Shown here piece after piece: positions 14,106 to 21,693 of a DNA stretch of 22,706 nt. The notes under the pieces are model-generated. The model was not told the origin of the DNA. It made no database searches and saw only the letters and a list, made by a program, of their open reading frames with translations. A program made the position numbers and the translations under genes. Location: positions 1-22,706 of the IMG/VR virus record IMGVR_UViG_3300006616_000060. The stretch is one strand, 5' to 3'. How positions within the stretch are numbered: the first letter of the stretch is position 1; the number at the start of each line of letters is the position of its first letter. The DNA is from a virus.

Positions 14106-14395
14106 CTGAATAGCTCCCCTTGTGCATTTAGTTGTTTTGTTGCTTTGAAGATTTGCTGATTGCGTCCATACGGACTTTTGCGCTTCCCTATGACTTCAAT
14201 AAGCCCAGCGTCTTTCAGCCATTTAAAGTGGTTGGTGATTGAGCCATACGGCATGTGCTTGAGTGCCAGTTGCACTTGTGCACTGATGCAACCTTTGTCT
14301 CCAGCCGCTTGGATGACATCAAAGACCATTCTAGTATTCTTTGTTAAATCTGTGTTTGCATACGCCTCTCGGGACGTGCTTGATAAACCACGCAT
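14102..14395 (-). CDS. Winged helix-turn-helix DNA-binding protein
   Basis: This 97-aa protein has a helix (NTRMVFDVIQAAGDKGCISA), a recognition-type helix (PYGSITNHFKWLKDAGLIEV) and a wing (IGKRKSPYGRNQQIFKA), the order of an MarR/ArsR-like winged helix. It is predicted to bind DNA, perhaps as a transcription regulator of the middle region; there is no evidence for a target. An RBS, AAAGGAAC, is four bases from the ATG. The stop overlaps the MazG-like start by ATGA. A short 41-base gap (14396-14436) separates it from the primase-helicase and contains no clear terminator. Confidence 0.75.
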   Translation of the reverse strand: MRGLSSTSREAYANTDLTKNTRMVFDVIQAAGDKGCISAQVQLALKHMPYGSITNHFKWLKDAGLIEVIGKRKSPYGRNQQIFKATKQLNAQGELFR

Positions 14396-14436
14396 ACGTG
14401 TTCCTTTGCTTTACTAATGTTTTGGTTTGGGAGTTT

Positions 14437-16023
14437 TTAGAAACCGAAGTTACTATCAGTGGCAGTAAGTCTGCCTGTTTCGCGGTTGTACTGAAGTTCA
14501 TCCGCTTGGCCTACAAATCCTGTATGCCTATTTTTTAGTACGACAAGTTCTCTCTTGCCTGATGTTGGGTCTTCGCTGTCCACATTCATAGCAATACAAG
14601 CAGTCGCCAGCTGTGCTAAACTGTGGCTTCCTCTCAGCTGTGAAAGCTGTGCCCTGTCGCCGCCTTCGTGACCTCTTTCGGAGTTTGGCCTCTTTAAGTG
14701 TGACACAAGGATTAATGCTAAGTCCAACTCAGTACACAGGACTGTGAGAGTGTGCATGATGTGATCTATTAGAACTCTCTCGTTGTCTGATGCACCTGCA
14801 TACGAGCTAACGAGAATACTAATGTGATCTAAGAAAACGACATCACAACCTAATCCATGCTTCATGTATCTTATGCGATTACATATGGTGTCTATGTCAA
14901 ATGACCCAAAGTGATCGAAGAGATAAATCTGACCATGAGATAGTAAGTCGTCAAAGCCAGTCTTTATCTCATCTGGTGTTGCGGCATCCTCATCAATTAC
15001 AATGTTTCTATTGATGTGGAGCCCTACAAGGCCTTGGGCTGTACGCTTTGTGCTCTCTTCGAGCATTAGCATACCAACCCGTGTTCCTGTCATGTGTAGG
15101 TTGTAAGCAATCTCACGGATTAATGTAGACTTACCTGTGCCACTTCCAGCCACGATAGTCACAATGCCCTGTCGTATTCCTTTGAGCATATTGTTTACTC
15201 TTGGATATGGGTACTTCATTGGACTTTCAGCGTCTGGTGTAGCTACAGTCTCACGCATGTCAGACATCTGTACTATACCATCTGGCCTGTAATCAGCGGC
15301 TTGGTGGATAGCATTGATGATTGCTCCAGCCTCACCTTTCACAAGGCACTCATTAGCATCCTTGTGCGGCAAGACAGCAATCTTAACTTTACCGATAGGC
15401 AAGACTTCAGCACACTCAATCGCGGCCTTACGTCCAGCTTCATCCTGATCAAACATCAAGATTATCTCTTTAAAGTTGTTAAGGTAATCAATGTTTTCCA
15501 ACAGGTTCTTCTTTGCCCCAGCACTGCCATTCCTCACAGATATTGTAGCGAATTTATGCTGTTGCACTTGACTGACGCTCATGGCGTCTATCTCACCTTC
15601 TGTAATCACTAGCTTTTTGCCAGCTGACCATAGATGCATACCAAATAGACCAGTGATCTTTCCAATGGTAGGAAACTGCTTGTCTCTAGTGCGTATCTTC
15701 TGGCCTTCAGTTTTACCTTTAGCATCCTTGAAGTTCGCCACCTGTATTGGCTCACCTTTGCTGTCTTTAGTCACAAAGTATCCAAACTTACGACACGTCT
15801 GCTCAGTCAACTTTCGTGACCTTAATTCCATGTAGTCGCCGTTCAAAAAAGAGTTAGCTGCATTTGTCTTTTCGACAGGTACTATTTCACCTTCAGCTGG
15901 GGTGTGTTTTAGACAACTAAAGCAGAACATATGTCCATCGCTGTAGAGGCTGTTTGCATCCGATGACCCACAGGCATCGCATTGTTCGTGAGACACAAAG
16001 GTGCTCTCTTCTTGTTCATTCAT
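14437..16023 (-). CDS. DNA primase-helicase (T7 gp4-like)
   Basis: This 528-aa protein unwinds and primes DNA at the replication fork. An N-terminal zinc-binding domain has Cys15, Cys18, Cys34 and Cys37. The TOPRIM primase core shows ITEGEIDAMS (Glu142) and MFDQDEAG (about 190-197). The hexameric DnaB/RecA-like helicase has Walker A GSGTGKST (293-300), Walker B VVFLDHISI with Asp399, and downstream SHLKRP and QLRGSHSLAQLA motifs. The C-terminus is acidic/aromatic (ATDSNFGF), as in T7 gp4, which uses its tail to contact the polymerase. Length is close to T7 (566). The start has GGGAAG ten bases upstream and lies directly after the terminator at 16043-16068. Confidence 0.96.
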   Translation of the reverse strand: MNEQEESTFVSHEQCDACGSSDANSLYSDGHMFCFSCLKHTPAEGEIVPVEKTNAANSFLNGDYMELRSRKLTEQTCRKFGYFVTKDSKGEPIQVANFKDAKGKTEGQKIRTRDKQFPTIGKITGLFGMHLWSAGKKLVITEGEIDAMSVSQVQQHKFATISVRNGSAGAKKNLLENIDYLNNFKEIILMFDQDEAGRKAAIECAEVLPIGKVKIAVLPHKDANECLVKGEAGAIINAIHQAADYRPDGIVQMSDMRETVATPDAESPMKYPYPRVNNMLKGIRQGIVTIVAGSGTGKSTLIREIAYNLHMTGTRVGMLMLEESTKRTAQGLVGLHINRNIVIDEDAATPDEIKTGFDDLLSHGQIYLFDHFGSFDIDTICNRIRYMKHGLGCDVVFLDHISILVSSYAGASDNERVLIDHIMHTLTVLCTELDLALILVSHLKRPNSERGHEGGDRAQLSQLRGSHSLAQLATACIAMNVDSEDPTSGKRELVVLKNRHTGFVGQADELQYNRETGRLTATDSNFGF

Positions 16024-16042
16024 TTGTTGCTTCCCTTAAAAT

Positions 16043-16068
16043 AAAAAAGGGCGATCCTAAGACCGCCC
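16043..16068 (-). terminator. Intrinsic terminator between endonuclease I and primase-helicase
   Basis: On the - strand: GGGCGGTC, loop TTAG, GATCGCCC (8 bp with one G-U pair), then TTTTTTATTTT. It starts ten bases after the endonuclease stop and ends about 20 bases before the primase-helicase ATG, so the downstream gene needs readthrough or its own promoter. Confidence 0.9.
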
Positions 16069-16078
16069 CTTGCTCTCT

Positions 16079-16522
16079 TTATTTGGCTTGCTTCATGCCT
16101 AAATGACACTCTTCAATCCACTCTGATGGTATTCGCTTGTGTGCCCATTCGAACCCATTCTTGATGCAAAAGTCTGCATAAGAAGTTTTAGACCCCTTAT
16201 AGAGTTTCGCGTTTGCATTCTGGAAAAGAAAACGTAGATCAAGATCAGGCAGTTGCTTCTTGATCAACACATGTTTCTGTCGATCAGCTGTCACCCAGCG
16301 TCCTTTGGTTTCTAAGAACCATACACCACCAGCTTTCGGGAGAATGAAGTCTGGAGTGTACTTGGCAGTCCGCGCTGGGATCAGGTAAGACAGTCTTTCA
16401 GTTTCATAGGTAAATGGAATACCTAGTCTCCTGAGTTCTTCTGCTACCCCAACCTCAAGACCTGATCTATAGCCTTCCTTGATACCTCGGTATCTATGGT
16501 TAGAAGTCAAAGTTGTCAGCAT
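16079..16522 (-). CDS. Endonuclease I, Holliday-junction resolvase (T7 gp3-like)
   Basis: This 147-aa protein (T7 gp3 is 149 aa) resolves branched DNA and helps degrade host DNA. Catalytic residues of the PD-(D/E)xK fold are visible: Glu23 (SGLE), Asp58 (YTPDF), Glu71 and Lys73 (LETKG). Further T7-like motifs follow, including AKLYKGSKTSYADFC and IPSEWIEE. The ATG at 16522 was chosen because it gives the T7-like length and overlaps the SSB gene by only 23 bases; a longer in-frame form to 16606 would overlap SSB by over 100 bases and adds a low-complexity sequence not found in gp3. Terminator 16043-16068 follows. Confidence 0.93.
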   Translation of the reverse strand: MLTTLTSNHRYRGIKEGYRSGLEVGVAEELRRLGIPFTYETERLSYLIPARTAKYTPDFILPKAGGVWFLETKGRWVTADRQKHVLIKKQLPDLDLRFLFQNANAKLYKGSKTSYADFCIKNGFEWAHKRIPSEWIEECHLGMKQAK

Positions 16523-17042
16523 TTCCTGTTGGTGCGAATGGTGCATCCATTGCTGATGTGTCCACAGTGAACCCACCTTCCTCGATTGCACCAAAGCCTG
16601 TCCCATTTAATCCTTGGACAGCCTCAACAATTTGGACAGCTTGTAGTGTTATAGCAACCCCAGCCTGACCGCTGACCTTGTAGACATTAAGAAAACCTTT
16701 AAGTCTTAAACGACTGCCACCACCTATCTGTGGTAAAGCATTTGTTGGGACTTTTTGACCAGCTGTGTCATAGAACTCTGGCATATACTTAGACTGTAGT
16801 TTGAATGCTACTTCCCCAGTCTCTTCTTCTACTTGATAAGGAACTCTATAATTAGCCTTCCCATGTTCTTCTTTTGCCGCATCCTCAATGATCTTAATCA
16901 AGGGCTTTGCGTCTTCTGGAGACAGCAACAGTTCTGACTTATATTTACCTTCGCTGTCGAAGGCTGTGTCAGGTTTCAATAGGTGTGGGTACTTAGCCAC
17001 GCCAGTTGGTGTCTGGAAGTTTATCTTTTGTTTTTTAGCCAT
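16500..17042 (-). CDS. Single-stranded DNA-binding protein (T7 gp2.5-like)
   Basis: This 180-aa protein has an OB-fold-like core (YKSELLLSPEDAKPLIKII, GGGSRLRLKGFLNVYKVSG, GVAITLQAVQIVEAV) and ends in the acidic/aromatic tail GNADNFDF. A Phe-terminated acidic tail is the hallmark of gp2.5 and contacts the polymerase and primase-helicase. The position between RNA polymerase and endonuclease I genes is the T7 order. The gene start is ~20 bases after a strong terminator (17064-17099), and the Shine-Dalgarno is weak. The 3' end overlaps the endonuclease gene by 23 bases. Confidence 0.9.
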   Translation of the reverse strand: MAKKQKINFQTPTGVAKYPHLLKPDTAFDSEGKYKSELLLSPEDAKPLIKIIEDAAKEEHGKANYRVPYQVEEETGEVAFKLQSKYMPEFYDTAGQKVPTNALPQIGGGSRLRLKGFLNVYKVSGQAGVAITLQAVQIVEAVQGLNGTGFGAIEEGGFTVDTSAMDAPFAPTGNADNFDF

Positions 17043-17063
17043 ACTTTTGTCTTTCTAAAGTTA

Positions 17064-17099
17064 AAAAGGCCACCCCTAGATTGCTAGAGATGACCTTTT
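17064..17099 (-). terminator. Strong intrinsic terminator downstream of RNA polymerase gene
   Basis: On the - strand a 16-bp stem (AAAAGGTCATCTCTAG with CTAGGGGTGGCCTTTT, three G-U pairs, loop CAAT) is followed by TAACTTT. Including its own U-rich 3' arm this is a convincing terminator. It lies between the RNA polymerase and SSB genes, the place where early transcription would be expected to end, comparable to the early terminator of T7. Confidence 0.9.
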
Positions 17100-17112
17100 A
17101 TGTTTGGGAGAA

Positions 17113-17158
17113 GAAGTCCCTAGAGTCCTTAGGAGGAGGGATAGGGTCTAGGGGCTTC
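17113..17158 (-). other. Long hairpin following the RNA polymerase gene, possible RNA-processing site
   Basis: On the - strand GAAGCCCCTAGA (17158-17147) pairs with TCTAGGGACTTC (17124-17113) with one mismatch (11 of 12 pairs) around a 22-nt loop. It has no U-tract, so it is not a simple terminator. It sits between the RNA polymerase stop and the terminator at 17064-17099, where T7 has an RNase III cleavage site. The processing role is inferred by analogy. Confidence 0.5.
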
Positions 17159-17175
17159 TGAAGGGTGACATAAGT
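17155..17175 (-). promoter_or_regulatory. Candidate phage RNA polymerase promoter (SP6-like)
   Basis: The 21-mer immediately after the RNA polymerase stop codon, read on the - strand, matches 15 of 21 positions of the SP6 promoter by hand alignment, including the final AGAAG around the start site. It precedes SSB, as middle promoters do in T7. It is a single occurrence, so support is weak. Confidence 0.3.
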
Positions 17176-17176
17176 A

Positions 17177-19753
17177 TTAACTGAAGCAGAATTGGCTCTC
17201 CCTTATCAGCTGTAGATTAAGGTTACCCATCTGTGGAATTGGGTCTACATTAGCCTTCTCAAAGTCAAACGGATGATCCAGCTGTTGCCTCAGTTCTTCT
17301 TGCCATTTGAGCAACAGGTTTTCAGCTTCATACATCTCGATATGTGCGTCCCTAACTGCAAAGTATAGGTCGTCCACATCTCCTGAGATTGCGAAACTGT
17401 CGTGGATCATAAAGAAGTCTTCGGTTGCCCCAGCGTCAAGCAGTTTGACTATAGTTTTAGCCATTCCAGATGCATCTAAAGAATGTATCAGATTAGCCGC
17501 AACCGAGGCTGTATTCTTTCTCACATCAACCTTACCTGTGTCCATACTCAAAGAAACTTTAGACCTAGTTCTCATGCCCACCGCTGTATCAAACAAGAAT
17601 ATCTTGGTCTCTACTCGGTCTCGCTTCAGATAGTTATGGAAGATCCTAAAACCACTTGGTGAAGTCCAGTTGACCAGCTTGTTTTGCTTGCTGAGAACAT
17701 TGGTGCACGACTGTATCCACTTCATTGCTTCAGCCGCTTTAGGCAAGGTCTCCACAATGCTGTCGTAGCTGTGACCAGCAAGGTATCTAGCCGCAACTTT
17801 TCGCTCTTTGTTCGTCCTAGCAATCGGATGTTTCTCTAGCTCACCATAAGACACAGATCGTTGCAAAGGCTTCATCACGTCTTCCATGTATTGACCAGCC
17901 ATACCAGCGACAACCGATGAATACGGATAGGTCATACATGCCCTCTTCTGATTTCCTCTTGTAATACCGTAGTCTAGCCAGATACGCGCCAGTTCTGCCT
18001 TAGTAATCTCATTCTTACCAAAGGCACTTGGGTCATCTAAATCAACCTCAAGTCTCTGTGTAACTTTGTCAGCTACTGTCTGATAAAGGTCTGCCATTGT
18101 ATCTTGTGGAACTAAGTTTACTAGAGCACCTTCCTCACTACGTGTCAAAAGACTGTAGTGCTGAACGCCACTGTTAGTTCCATCCAGAGAGATAGGAATA
18201 AAACTTACAAAGTCATCACCTTCTATAAGGTAACGTGAGTATTCAAATAGTGCCGCCAACATTTGAAAAGGCTTGTCGGCAGTCTTCCATAGACCCATCT
18301 CTGACTTGTAGTCTTCAGCCATGTCTAGCAACCAACCTTCGTTATGGTCAAACCAAGCAATACGATCTTCCAATGGTGCTTTGTCAATCTTTTCAAACCC
18401 ACCACAATTCGCAATATGTATCTTTAGCCACTCTATGTTCTGACCATCAAACAGGCGTCCTCTTTGAAACTGGAAGAGTGACTTAATATGGTCGTCCCTA
18501 TGGTAGTTGAATGAAGGAACCATATTGAAGCGGCCTCTAAAATCACATGCCCAAGGGATCGTGAAGTAATCATGGATTGCCAGCTCTCTAGCAATCTGCA
18601 AATCTTGCTTCATGACAGCTTCAGCACCTTTAACCCTGCGATCAGTATTTCGCCATTCTCGCTGGTCTTCTTTGATTGCTTTCTTTAGCTCCTGATCCAT
18701 TGTCATGTGATCAGCTGGTAGCCTTGGGAATTCTGGTGTATCTCGCTTTGGAAACTTACCGAATGACTGGCGTGTCTCCCAGCACCACTCTACAACTTCC
18801 AACATCTCCTCGTTGATACAAAGCCTCGTTTCTTGGAGTGCATTGAGTGCTCTAAAGTGCTCTGGAATTTCACCCTTAAAGCTGTGCTCTATGGCCTCAA
18901 TCTGCTTCGCTGAAGCCCCTCGAACCAGCTTCACGCACTCTGCTAATCTCCAGTCCTTATAAGCCCCTGTATGGAAGCCTATCCACGGGTTCGGTGTGTC
19001 CATAGGAATGGGCTTTAGGAGTGGCTGTGACCATTGTAGGTACTCTTTGCTATTCTCAATTTCGCGCTGGGCTTCCTGAGTAAAAGACAAACGAGTGATG
19101 CTGTTTTTTGGCGTGGTGTACTGAGTGTCTTTTTGGAAAACATTACAATACTGAAAGATTGCTGAGATGACTGGTGCTGAGTTTGCTGTGCGTCTTTTCT
19201 TGTGCATCTTTCTGTCAGCTTTAGTTTCAGAGATACCGAAGTATACAGATTTGGTGCCATTCTTAGTCGCTATGTTCCTGAGTGCTTTCAGTCTTACATG
19301 TGCTGACGTGTGTGTTTTAGAGACCATATCGACAATACGTTTATTGTTTTTATTTTGCTCTTCGTCTTCGCTGTGAAGTAACTCAAGTGCTAGACACTCA
19401 CGATCAATCAGGCTTCCTATTTCCTGAGTGACTGCATTCATTGTCGTGTCTTTTAGGACTGCATTGTAACAAGTCTGCAAACCGATTAAGGCCAGCTGTC
19501 TTGGGTCTAGGTGCATAAGGTCATTTAGCCACGTCGGGCGGCGTCCTTTGCCTCTTCTAGCTTCCTCAATATCTTTTGTAAGTCCTTCGGCAACCTTATC
19601 TAAAACTTTCTTTAGCTGGTTGTACTCTGGTGCTTGCTCTGTGACGTTATCTGCCTGTTTATACCTGTCTTCCCACTTAGTTCTGCCATCTTGCTTCATG
19701 GTCTCAATGTAAGCCTCTGCGATGGGGTTGGCCTGTGTGCTGTTGTCGCTCAT
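17177..19753 (-). CDS. Single-subunit DNA-dependent RNA polymerase (T7 gp1-like)
   Basis: This 858-aa protein (T7: 883) transcribes phage genes from phage-specific promoters. Key motifs, numbered from the chosen start: DFRGR at about 404; PISLDGTNSGVQH with catalytic Asp524; RGNQKRACMTYPYSS with Lys603 and Tyr611 (T7 Lys631, Tyr639); ANLIHSLDASGM; and MIHDSFAI with catalytic Asp785 (T7 Asp812). The C-terminus ends FCFS, equivalent to the FAFA foot of T7 polymerase, so the protein is complete. The ATG at 19753 was preferred to a GTG at 19810 because GGGGGGAG lies about eight bases upstream and a 44-codon ORF ends there by ATGA. It follows the integrase gene, an order known from P-SSP7-type marine phages. 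Confidence 0.97.
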   Translation of the reverse strand: MSDNSTQANPIAEAYIETMKQDGRTKWEDRYKQADNVTEQAPEYNQLKKVLDKVAEGLTKDIEEARRGKGRRPTWLNDLMHLDPRQLALIGLQTCYNAVLKDTTMNAVTQEIGSLIDRECLALELLHSEDEEQNKNNKRIVDMVSKTHTSAHVRLKALRNIATKNGTKSVYFGISETKADRKMHKKRRTANSAPVISAIFQYCNVFQKDTQYTTPKNSITRLSFTQEAQREIENSKEYLQWSQPLLKPIPMDTPNPWIGFHTGAYKDWRLAECVKLVRGASAKQIEAIEHSFKGEIPEHFRALNALQETRLCINEEMLEVVEWCWETRQSFGKFPKRDTPEFPRLPADHMTMDQELKKAIKEDQREWRNTDRRVKGAEAVMKQDLQIARELAIHDYFTIPWACDFRGRFNMVPSFNYHRDDHIKSLFQFQRGRLFDGQNIEWLKIHIANCGGFEKIDKAPLEDRIAWFDHNEGWLLDMAEDYKSEMGLWKTADKPFQMLAALFEYSRYLIEGDDFVSFIPISLDGTNSGVQHYSLLTRSEEGALVNLVPQDTMADLYQTVADKVTQRLEVDLDDPSAFGKNEITKAELARIWLDYGITRGNQKRACMTYPYSSVVAGMAGQYMEDVMKPLQRSVSYGELEKHPIARTNKERKVAARYLAGHSYDSIVETLPKAAEAMKWIQSCTNVLSKQNKLVNWTSPSGFRIFHNYLKRDRVETKIFLFDTAVGMRTRSKVSLSMDTGKVDVRKNTASVAANLIHSLDASGMAKTIVKLLDAGATEDFFMIHDSFAISGDVDDLYFAVRDAHIEMYEAENLLLKWQEELRQQLDHPFDFEKANVDPIPQMGNLNLQLIRESQFCFS

Positions 19754-19884
19754 GTTTTGGCTCCCCCCTCTTTGTTGTGTGAAGTTGGTGGTGCGGTCTC
19801 TGGGTTGCACCAGCTAGACAGTGGATGTCCAAAAAAACCTTGTTGACAGTTATTTATTTTCACTTTCGTCGTGCTCTTATACAT
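19750..19884 (-). CDS. Possible 44-aa ORF coupled to the RNA polymerase start
   Basis: An ORF of 44 codons (MYKSTTKVKINNCQQGFFGH...) starts at an ATG with AAGGGAAG five bases upstream, 16 bases after the integrase stop, and ends in an ATGA overlap with the RNA polymerase start. The last codons contain the polymerase Shine-Dalgarno. This layout suggests translational coupling. The peptide itself is not recognised; it may be a leader rather than a functional protein. A small hairpin (TGGTGC 19789-19794, GCACCA 19807-19812) lies inside it. Confidence 0.45.
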   Translation of the reverse strand: MYKSTTKVKINNCQQGFFGHPLSSWCNPETAPPTSHNKEGGAKT

Positions 19885-19900
19885 TATTACTTCCCTTTTC

Positions 19901-20800
19901 TCATATTTCCATTCCAAACAGGTCACACTGCTTGTCTTGTGGTTCTGCAATAGTTTTGCTTTGCTCTTTCTTCCCTCTCATTAAGTCAGCCATAGACCTC
20001 AAGGTCTCTGGTGCTGTCTTTATATACTTTCGGGTCGTGTTTAGGTCTCGGTGTCCTAAAAACTTTCCGATGATGTCTGTGTTATAAGCCCCACTGTTAG
20101 CCAGCGTGGTTGCACAGGTATGTCTTGTTGTATGAAACGTATATCTCTTGTCTGAGTTTAAGATTGCTCGTCTCATGTGCTTCCACCCCCGATAGAACAA
20201 TTTACTATTCCAGTTCTTAGAGACATCAGTTCCTAGTTTCCTGATAGCTCTTAGGGCTTCGTCATTGACTGGCACTGTGCGGCTGTCTCCGTTTTTAGTG
20301 TCAGCTAAGTAAACTGAGTAACCACCAGTTGCATCAATAACTAATGTGCTTTCGTTTATGCTTCTGATCTCCCCTATTCGCATCCCAGTGTGAATGCCAA
20401 TGATCAAGTAAAACTCTAAGTCTCTGAAGTCAGCACTATTACGAAAGTAGGACGACATTAAGTCTATCTGAGACTTTGTAAAGTATAAAGGCCGCTTGTT
20501 TCCTTTGACCTTACGATACTTAAACTTGGGTACATGGCTAATGTGCTCCTCACAAACGGCATGAGAGAACACTTTAACTATCATAGCACCATAGTGATTT
20601 ATGGTATTATTAGACAGCCCCTGCTCCGCAAGACTATCAAAGAACCTATGAATATGGCTCGGCTTAAAGTCGCCGATACCCCTTGTCTCATGATCAGAGA
20701 AAGAGGCAAATCGCTCGGCTTTGGTGATGCTTCGGGCTCGGTGTGCTTCACCATCCCAAATTAGCTTTGCATCCATATGGACTAGCTCAAGAAATGTCAT
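19901..20800 (-). CDS. int: Tyrosine recombinase / phage integrase
   Basis: This 299-aa site-specific recombinase is predicted to integrate and excise the phage at an attachment site. The N-terminal ~100 residues form the core-binding domain. The catalytic set is complete (numbered from the ATG at 20800): Arg141 (HTGMRIGEI), Lys169 (TKNGD), His223 and Arg226 (FHTTRHT), His250 (FLGHRD) and nucleophile Tyr259 (TRKYIKT). The ATG was chosen over an upstream GTG (20824) because GGAAGG lies seven bases before it. It overlaps the preceding gene by 14 bases. Integrases just upstream of the RNA polymerase are known in marine T7-like phages (P-SSP7, pelagiphages). No attP core could be recognised nearby, and no repressor is visible in the window. 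Confidence 0.95.
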   Translation of the reverse strand: MTFLELVHMDAKLIWDGEAHRARSITKAERFASFSDHETRGIGDFKPSHIHRFFDSLAEQGLSNNTINHYGAMIVKVFSHAVCEEHISHVPKFKYRKVKGNKRPLYFTKSQIDLMSSYFRNSADFRDLEFYLIIGIHTGMRIGEIRSINESTLVIDATGGYSVYLADTKNGDSRTVPVNDEALRAIRKLGTDVSKNWNSKLFYRGWKHMRRAILNSDKRYTFHTTRHTCATTLANSGAYNTDIIGKFLGHRDLNTTRKYIKTAPETLRSMADLMRGKKEQSKTIAEPQDKQCDLFGMEI

Positions 20801-21008
20801 TTGCTTTCCTTCCGTAATGCTCACGAACTGCCATCTCTATTGCTCCAGCTTTGGCTTGCTCCAGTTCCTGTGGTGTTAATTTGTTAGCCATTGCTTGCGC
20901 TAGGCCAGCCGCAGCTGAACTTTTTTTCGCAGTGCTTGCTGTAAGGCTTCTAAACAAAGCCACTTGCAAGGCTTCAACTGCTGTTTCTGCTGTGTAATCA
21001 ATAATCAT
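20787..21008 (-). CDS. Small Ala-rich helical protein of unknown function
   Basis: This 73-aa protein is predicted to be entirely helical and Ala-rich (VEALQVALFRSLTASTAKKS, AAGLAQAMANKLTPQELEQA), ending in a basic segment (VREHYGRKAND). It has no signal or clear membrane segment. A strong Shine-Dalgarno AGGAGG lies nine bases before the ATG. It overlaps the gene upstream (11 bases) and the integrase downstream (14 bases), so all three are probably co-translated. Being coupled to int it could be an accessory such as a directionality factor, but nothing in the sequence shows that. Confidence 0.65.
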   Translation of the reverse strand: MIIDYTAETAVEALQVALFRSLTASTAKKSSAAAGLAQAMANKLTPQELEQAKAGAIEMAVREHYGRKANDIS

Positions 21009-21168
21009 TGTAGTAAACCTCCTCGTAAACTGACGTCTTACCGCCAGTGATTTGTGCGTAAAGTTTCGCGTGATGTTCAGCTGTTGCCCTGTCCGTGTAG
21101 GTTCTCAGGTCGACGCTGTACTTCTCGTCCTCGAGTAAAATGCGGTATCGTGTGATCTCTTCGGCCAT
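20998..21168 (-). CDS. 56-aa early protein of unknown function
   Basis: This small gene encodes MAEEITRYRILLEDEKYSVD... ending VYYNDY. The start is supported by GGGAG seven bases upstream, located in the last codons of the gene before it. It fills the otherwise empty interval between 21172 and 21008 and overlaps the next gene by 11 bases, a gene-like arrangement. Composition is charged and soluble, alpha/beta. No family is recognised. Confidence 0.65.
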   Translation of the reverse strand: MAEEITRYRILLEDEKYSVDLRTYTDRATAEHHAKLYAQITGGKTSVYEEVYYNDY

Positions 21169-21171
21169 GAT

Positions 21172-21666
21172 TTAGCTCCCTAAAAATACTACTAATATTT
21201 GCTCACCTTGGCATTCGTTGCACTCATCTAGATCAATGCTTTCAATGAAGGTGTGCCACTTTCCACGCTGGTTAAGAAATTGCGCTGTAGCTTCTTTCAC
21301 ATCTTCCATGTGAACTTTGCCGTTGATTACGCGAATGACATCTTTAAACCACATGTCACATTTATCAGGCGAAAAACAGACGCTGTATTTTCCGTTAGGT
21401 ATCTTTGCGATGCCATCAACTGAACCATCTGCTTTATTCTGTGGTATGAAGTCGCCCCAGTCTTCGCTATTCTCGCTCTCAGTCCATTCACCTATTGCCC
21501 AGCTTATGTCGTCTGGAGTGTAGCCCTTTTCCTCGTCCCAGAGGCGTCGCTCGTCTTGCTTCTCTGTCCACTCTCCAAAGCAAGGCTCACACCATTGCTC
21601 GCCCTGCGTTACTGTTGCTCCGCAATCGGTACAAATTGATGATCTATTTTCTACTACTGTATTCAT
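21172..21666 (-). CDS. Zinc-ribbon-containing early protein of unknown function
   Basis: This 164-aa protein has an N-terminal zinc ribbon, Cys12-x2-Cys15 (CTDCG) and Cys26-x2-Cys29 (CEPCF). The following region is Trp- and acid-rich (WTEKQDERRLWDEEKGYTPD, IGEWTESENSEDWGDF), then comes a beta-rich part, and a third CxxC (CNEC) lies near the C-terminus (residues ~153-156). The acidic nature and early position would suit a protein-binding host-takeover factor, but I recognise no family. The leader AGAAGGAACAAAAGA before the ATG is nearly identical to that of two other early genes (22478 and 22249). A large RNA hairpin (21694-21747) lies just upstream. Confidence 0.65.
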   Translation of the reverse strand: MNTVVENRSSICTDCGATVTQGEQWCEPCFGEWTEKQDERRLWDEEKGYTPDDISWAIGEWTESENSEDWGDFIPQNKADGSVDGIAKIPNGKYSVCFSPDKCDMWFKDVIRVINGKVHMEDVKEATAQFLNQRGKWHTFIESIDLDECNECQGEQILVVFLGS

Positions 21667-21693
21667 TCTTTTGTTCCTTCTTTGGTTTCATGC

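Noticed and set aside
14180-14200. ATAGGGA (- strand) as a T7-like promoter core
   Set aside because: It lies in the coding sequence for the wing of the winged-helix protein and lacks the upstream recognition part.
16523-16606. Longer form of endonuclease I starting at 16606
   Set aside because: It adds His/Gln-rich residues unlike gp3 and lies wholly inside the SSB gene in another frame.
17170-17180. TAATAC at the end of the RNA polymerase gene as a T7 promoter
   Set aside because: Only the first six bases match; the T7 core CACTATAGGG is absent.
19754-19810. Longer RNA polymerase start at a GTG (19810)
   Set aside because: The ATG at 19753 has a strong SD and an ATGA overlap with the upstream ORF; the extension has no T7-like counterpart.
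20801-20824. Longer integrase start at a GTG (20824)
   Set aside because: The ATG at 20800 has GGAAGG at proper spacing; the GTG has none and would overlap more of the upstream gene.
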